Assembly: GCA_905210905.1 (NCBI GenBank)
Contig: CAJLYQ010000055.1
Span: 1 to 14,820, forward strand
Source: an uncultured Christensenella sp.
Lineage (GTDB): Bacteria > Bacillota > Clostridia > Christensenellales > DTU072
Length of the DNA: 14,820 bases
Reading direction: 5' to 3'
The notes under the pieces are model-generated. The model was not told where the DNA came from. It ran no database searches and saw nothing but the letters and a program-made list of their open reading frames with translations. The first letter of the stretch is position 1. Every line of letters begins with the position of its first letter. Of the stretch, positions 12,895 through 14,820 are shown one piece after another. The translations under genes and the position numbers were made by a program.

Positions 12895-14801
12895 TAGATG
12901 TCAAGGTCGAGTTCGTTTACCAGCGTGGCGTTTTCTTCGATAAACGCTCTTCTGAGTTCCGCATTCTCGCCCATAAGCACGGTGAATATCTCGTCCGCCG
13001 CCACCGCGTCGTCCATCGTAACGCGTAAAAGCGTTCTCGTTTCCGGATTCATCGTGGTATCAAACAACTGATGCGCGTTCATTTCGCCCAAACCTTTGTA
13101 ACGCTGAAGTTCACATCTTCCCATTTCTTCCTGCGCTTGTTTAAGTTCTTCGTCGTCGTAGCAATAACGCTCCGTCTTACCTTTGGTAAGTTTGTAAAGC
13201 GGCGGCAACGCGACGTATACGTGTCCTTCTTCGATAAGCGGACGCATAAAACGGAAGAAGAAAGTGAGCAGCAGTATTCTTATGTGGCTGCCGTCCACGT
13301 CGGCATCGGTCATACAGATTATTCTGTCGTAACGAAGTTTGGTAATGTCAAACTCTTCTTTGTATCCGCAACCGAACGCCTTGATCATCGCTTTGATTTC
13401 GTCGTTGTCGAGAATTTTGTGCAATCTCGCCTTTTCTACGTTAAGTATCTTACCTTTGAGCGGCAGTATCGCCTGATAGTGTCTGTCTCGCCCCTCCTTC
13501 GCCGTTCCGCCTGCGGAATCACCCTCTACGAGATAGATTTCGCAATGTTCCGGATTAGTGTCCGAACAGTCCGCAAGTTTGCCCGGAAGAGAAGAACTTT
13601 CAAACACGCCCTTGCGACGGAAGTTTTCTCTTGCTATTCTCGCCGCTTCACGCGCTCTCTGAGCGTTGACCGACTTCGCTATAAGGTCTTTTGCCACCTT
13701 CGGGTTTTCTTCGAAAAATTCACCGATTTTGTCGTTTACGACCTTACTGACCAAACCTTTTATGTAACTGTTGCCGAGTTTGGTTTTTGTCTGTCCTTCA
13801 AACTGCGGATCCGGGAGTTTGACGCTGATAATCGCCGTGATGCCTTCGAGTATGTCTTCGGTCTTCAACTTCTCGTTGTCTTTGAGAACTTTGAGTTTTT
13901 GTCCGTACTCGTTTATTACTTTGGTAAGGCTGAATTTGAATCCGTCAAGATGCGTGCCGCCTTCTTCGGTGTTAATGTTGTTGGCGTAAGCGTAAATAAC
14001 GTCCGCGTAGGAAGTGTTGTATTGCAACGCGATTTCGATTTCGCAGTCGCTCGCCTTTTCGTCAACGTAGATTATCTTCGGAAGAAGGGTTTCTTTGCTG
14101 GCGTTGAGTTGTTCCACGAAGTGAACGATACCGCCTTCGTAATAGAACGTTTCGCTCTGTTCCTGTCCTTCTCTCTCGTCCGTAAGGCTGATACGAAGTC
14201 CTTTGTTAAGATAGGCAAGTTCGCGAAGACGGGTTTTCATCGTGTCGAAGTTAAACGTAACCGATTCGAAAATCGTATCGTCCGGCGAGAAGTTTACCAT
14301 CGTTCCCGTTTCGTCGGTAGAACCGACTACGGTAAGCGTGTCCTGCGGTATACCGCGCTTAAAGTGCTGCGTGTATACGTTTCCGTTCTGTTTGACGGTA
14401 ACGGTAAGTTGATTGCTCAGCGCGTTAACTACCGATACGCCTACGCCGTGAAGACCGCCGCTTATCTTGTATCCGCCGCCGCCGAATTTACCGCCGGCGT
14501 GGAGTTTGGTAAGAACGACTTCTACCGCCGATTTGCCTTCCTTTTCTATAATACCCGTCGGAATACCTCTTCCGTTATCTTGTACGGTAACGCTTCCGTC
14601 GGGCTTGATGAACACTTCTATATGCGTACAGTAACCCGCAAGCGCTTCGTCGATAGAGTTGTCGACGACCTCGGTGACAAGGTGATGCAATCCGTGAAGA
14701 TCGGTACTACCGATGTACATACCGGGACGAACTCTGACCGGTTCAAGACCTTCGAGAACCTGTATGGCGTCCTGATTGTAACTGTGCTGAATTTTCTCCA
14801 T
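12894..14801 (-). CDS. gyrB: DNA gyrase subunit B
   Basis: GyrB (635 aa) supplies the ATPase and TOPRIM parts of gyrase. The GHKL ATPase domain shows Glu44 and Asn48 in TEVVDNSIDEA, Asp75 in QDNGRGIP and the lid GGLHGVGVS (115-123). Lys in the QTK-type loop (QTKTKLGN, about 337-344) closes the ATP site. The TOPRIM domain has EGDSAGG (426-432) and the metal-binding DADVDGSHI (499-507), followed by RYKGLGEM (567-574). The length matches the short Gram-positive form without the proteobacterial insertion. ATG 14801 has AAGGAG six bases upstream, and only 19 bases of upstream sequence are in the window, so the promoter is not visible. It is first of the gyrB-gyrA pair. Confidence 0.98.
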   Translation of the reverse strand: MEKIQHSYNQDAIQVLEGLEPVRVRPGMYIGSTDLHGLHHLVTEVVDNSIDEALAGYCTHIEVFIKPDGSVTVQDNGRGIPTGIIEKEGKSAVEVVLTKLHAGGKFGGGGYKISGGLHGVGVSVVNALSNQLTVTVKQNGNVYTQHFKRGIPQDTLTVVGSTDETGTMVNFSPDDTIFESVTFNFDTMKTRLRELAYLNKGLRISLTDEREGQEQSETFYYEGGIVHFVEQLNASKETLLPKIIYVDEKASDCEIEIALQYNTSYADVIYAYANNINTEEGGTHLDGFKFSLTKVINEYGQKLKVLKDNEKLKTEDILEGITAIISVKLPDPQFEGQTKTKLGNSYIKGLVSKVVNDKIGEFFEENPKVAKDLIAKSVNAQRAREAARIARENFRRKGVFESSSLPGKLADCSDTNPEHCEIYLVEGDSAGGTAKEGRDRHYQAILPLKGKILNVEKARLHKILDNDEIKAMIKAFGCGYKEEFDITKLRYDRIICMTDADVDGSHIRILLLTFFFRFMRPLIEEGHVYVALPPLYKLTKGKTERYCYDDEELKQAQEEMGRCELQRYKGLGEMNAHQLFDTTMNPETRTLLRVTMDDAVAADEIFTVLMGENAELRRAFIEENATLVNELDLDI

Positions 14802-14820
14802 TACTCGCTCCTTATGTTAT

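Noticed and set aside
11720..12943. 407-codon open frame on the plus strand across gyrA
   Set aside because: Antisense of the conserved gyrA core; same Arg/Val/Phe-rich shadow composition and no ribosome binding site or domain.

Overview
The window looks like ordinary chromosome from a low-to-mid GC Gram-positive anaerobe of the Clostridia type, probably an uncultured gut or rumen lineage. The lineage is inference. It rests on strong AGGAGG-like ribosome binding sites, a short GyrB (635 aa) without the proteobacterial insertion, an RlmA of the Gram-positive context, a DgkB/YegS-like lipid kinase and an AI-2E-family permease. I see no mobile element, CRISPR array, tRNA or rRNA.

Layout from left to right. 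(1) 1-1205, minus strand: a HAD-IIA phosphatase (only its N-terminal part is in the window), overlapped by the end of an upstream gene for a glycerol-1-phosphate-dehydrogenase-like protein that has lost its metal-ligand histidines. (2) 1326-2417, plus strand: an AI-2E-family membrane permease, divergent from (1) and meeting the next minus-strand genes tail to tail. (3) 5340 down to 2403, minus strand: serS, then a two-pass membrane protein with a long charged linker, then a DUF1624/HGSNAT-like membrane acyltransferase joined to it by a TAATG junction. (4) 5493-5897, plus strand: a 134-aa protein of unknown function, divergent from serS. (5) 5898-6101: a 204-base intergenic stretch unusually rich in structure. 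It holds a strong terminator for the minus-strand genes, a perfect 10-base long-range inverted repeat that captures the terminator's T tract, overlapping CCGATA/TATCGG pairing elements, a plus-strand promoter-like site and a 32-codon ORF with a good ribosome binding site. (6) 14801 down to 6102, minus strand: gyrB, gyrA, a diacylglycerol-kinase-family gene, a GH31 glycosidase and rlmA, ending at the terminator in (5).

Functionally, gyrB-gyrA form a classic DNA gyrase unit; rlmA and serS are translation genes; the lipid kinase and the acyltransferase suggest envelope lipid or glycan modification; GH31 is cytoplasmic oligosaccharide breakdown. The HAD plus G1PDH-like pair resembles araL-araM of Bacillus subtilis in gene order. 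No gene-free stretch exceeds 300 bases. The part most likely to hold something undescribed is 5898-6101.
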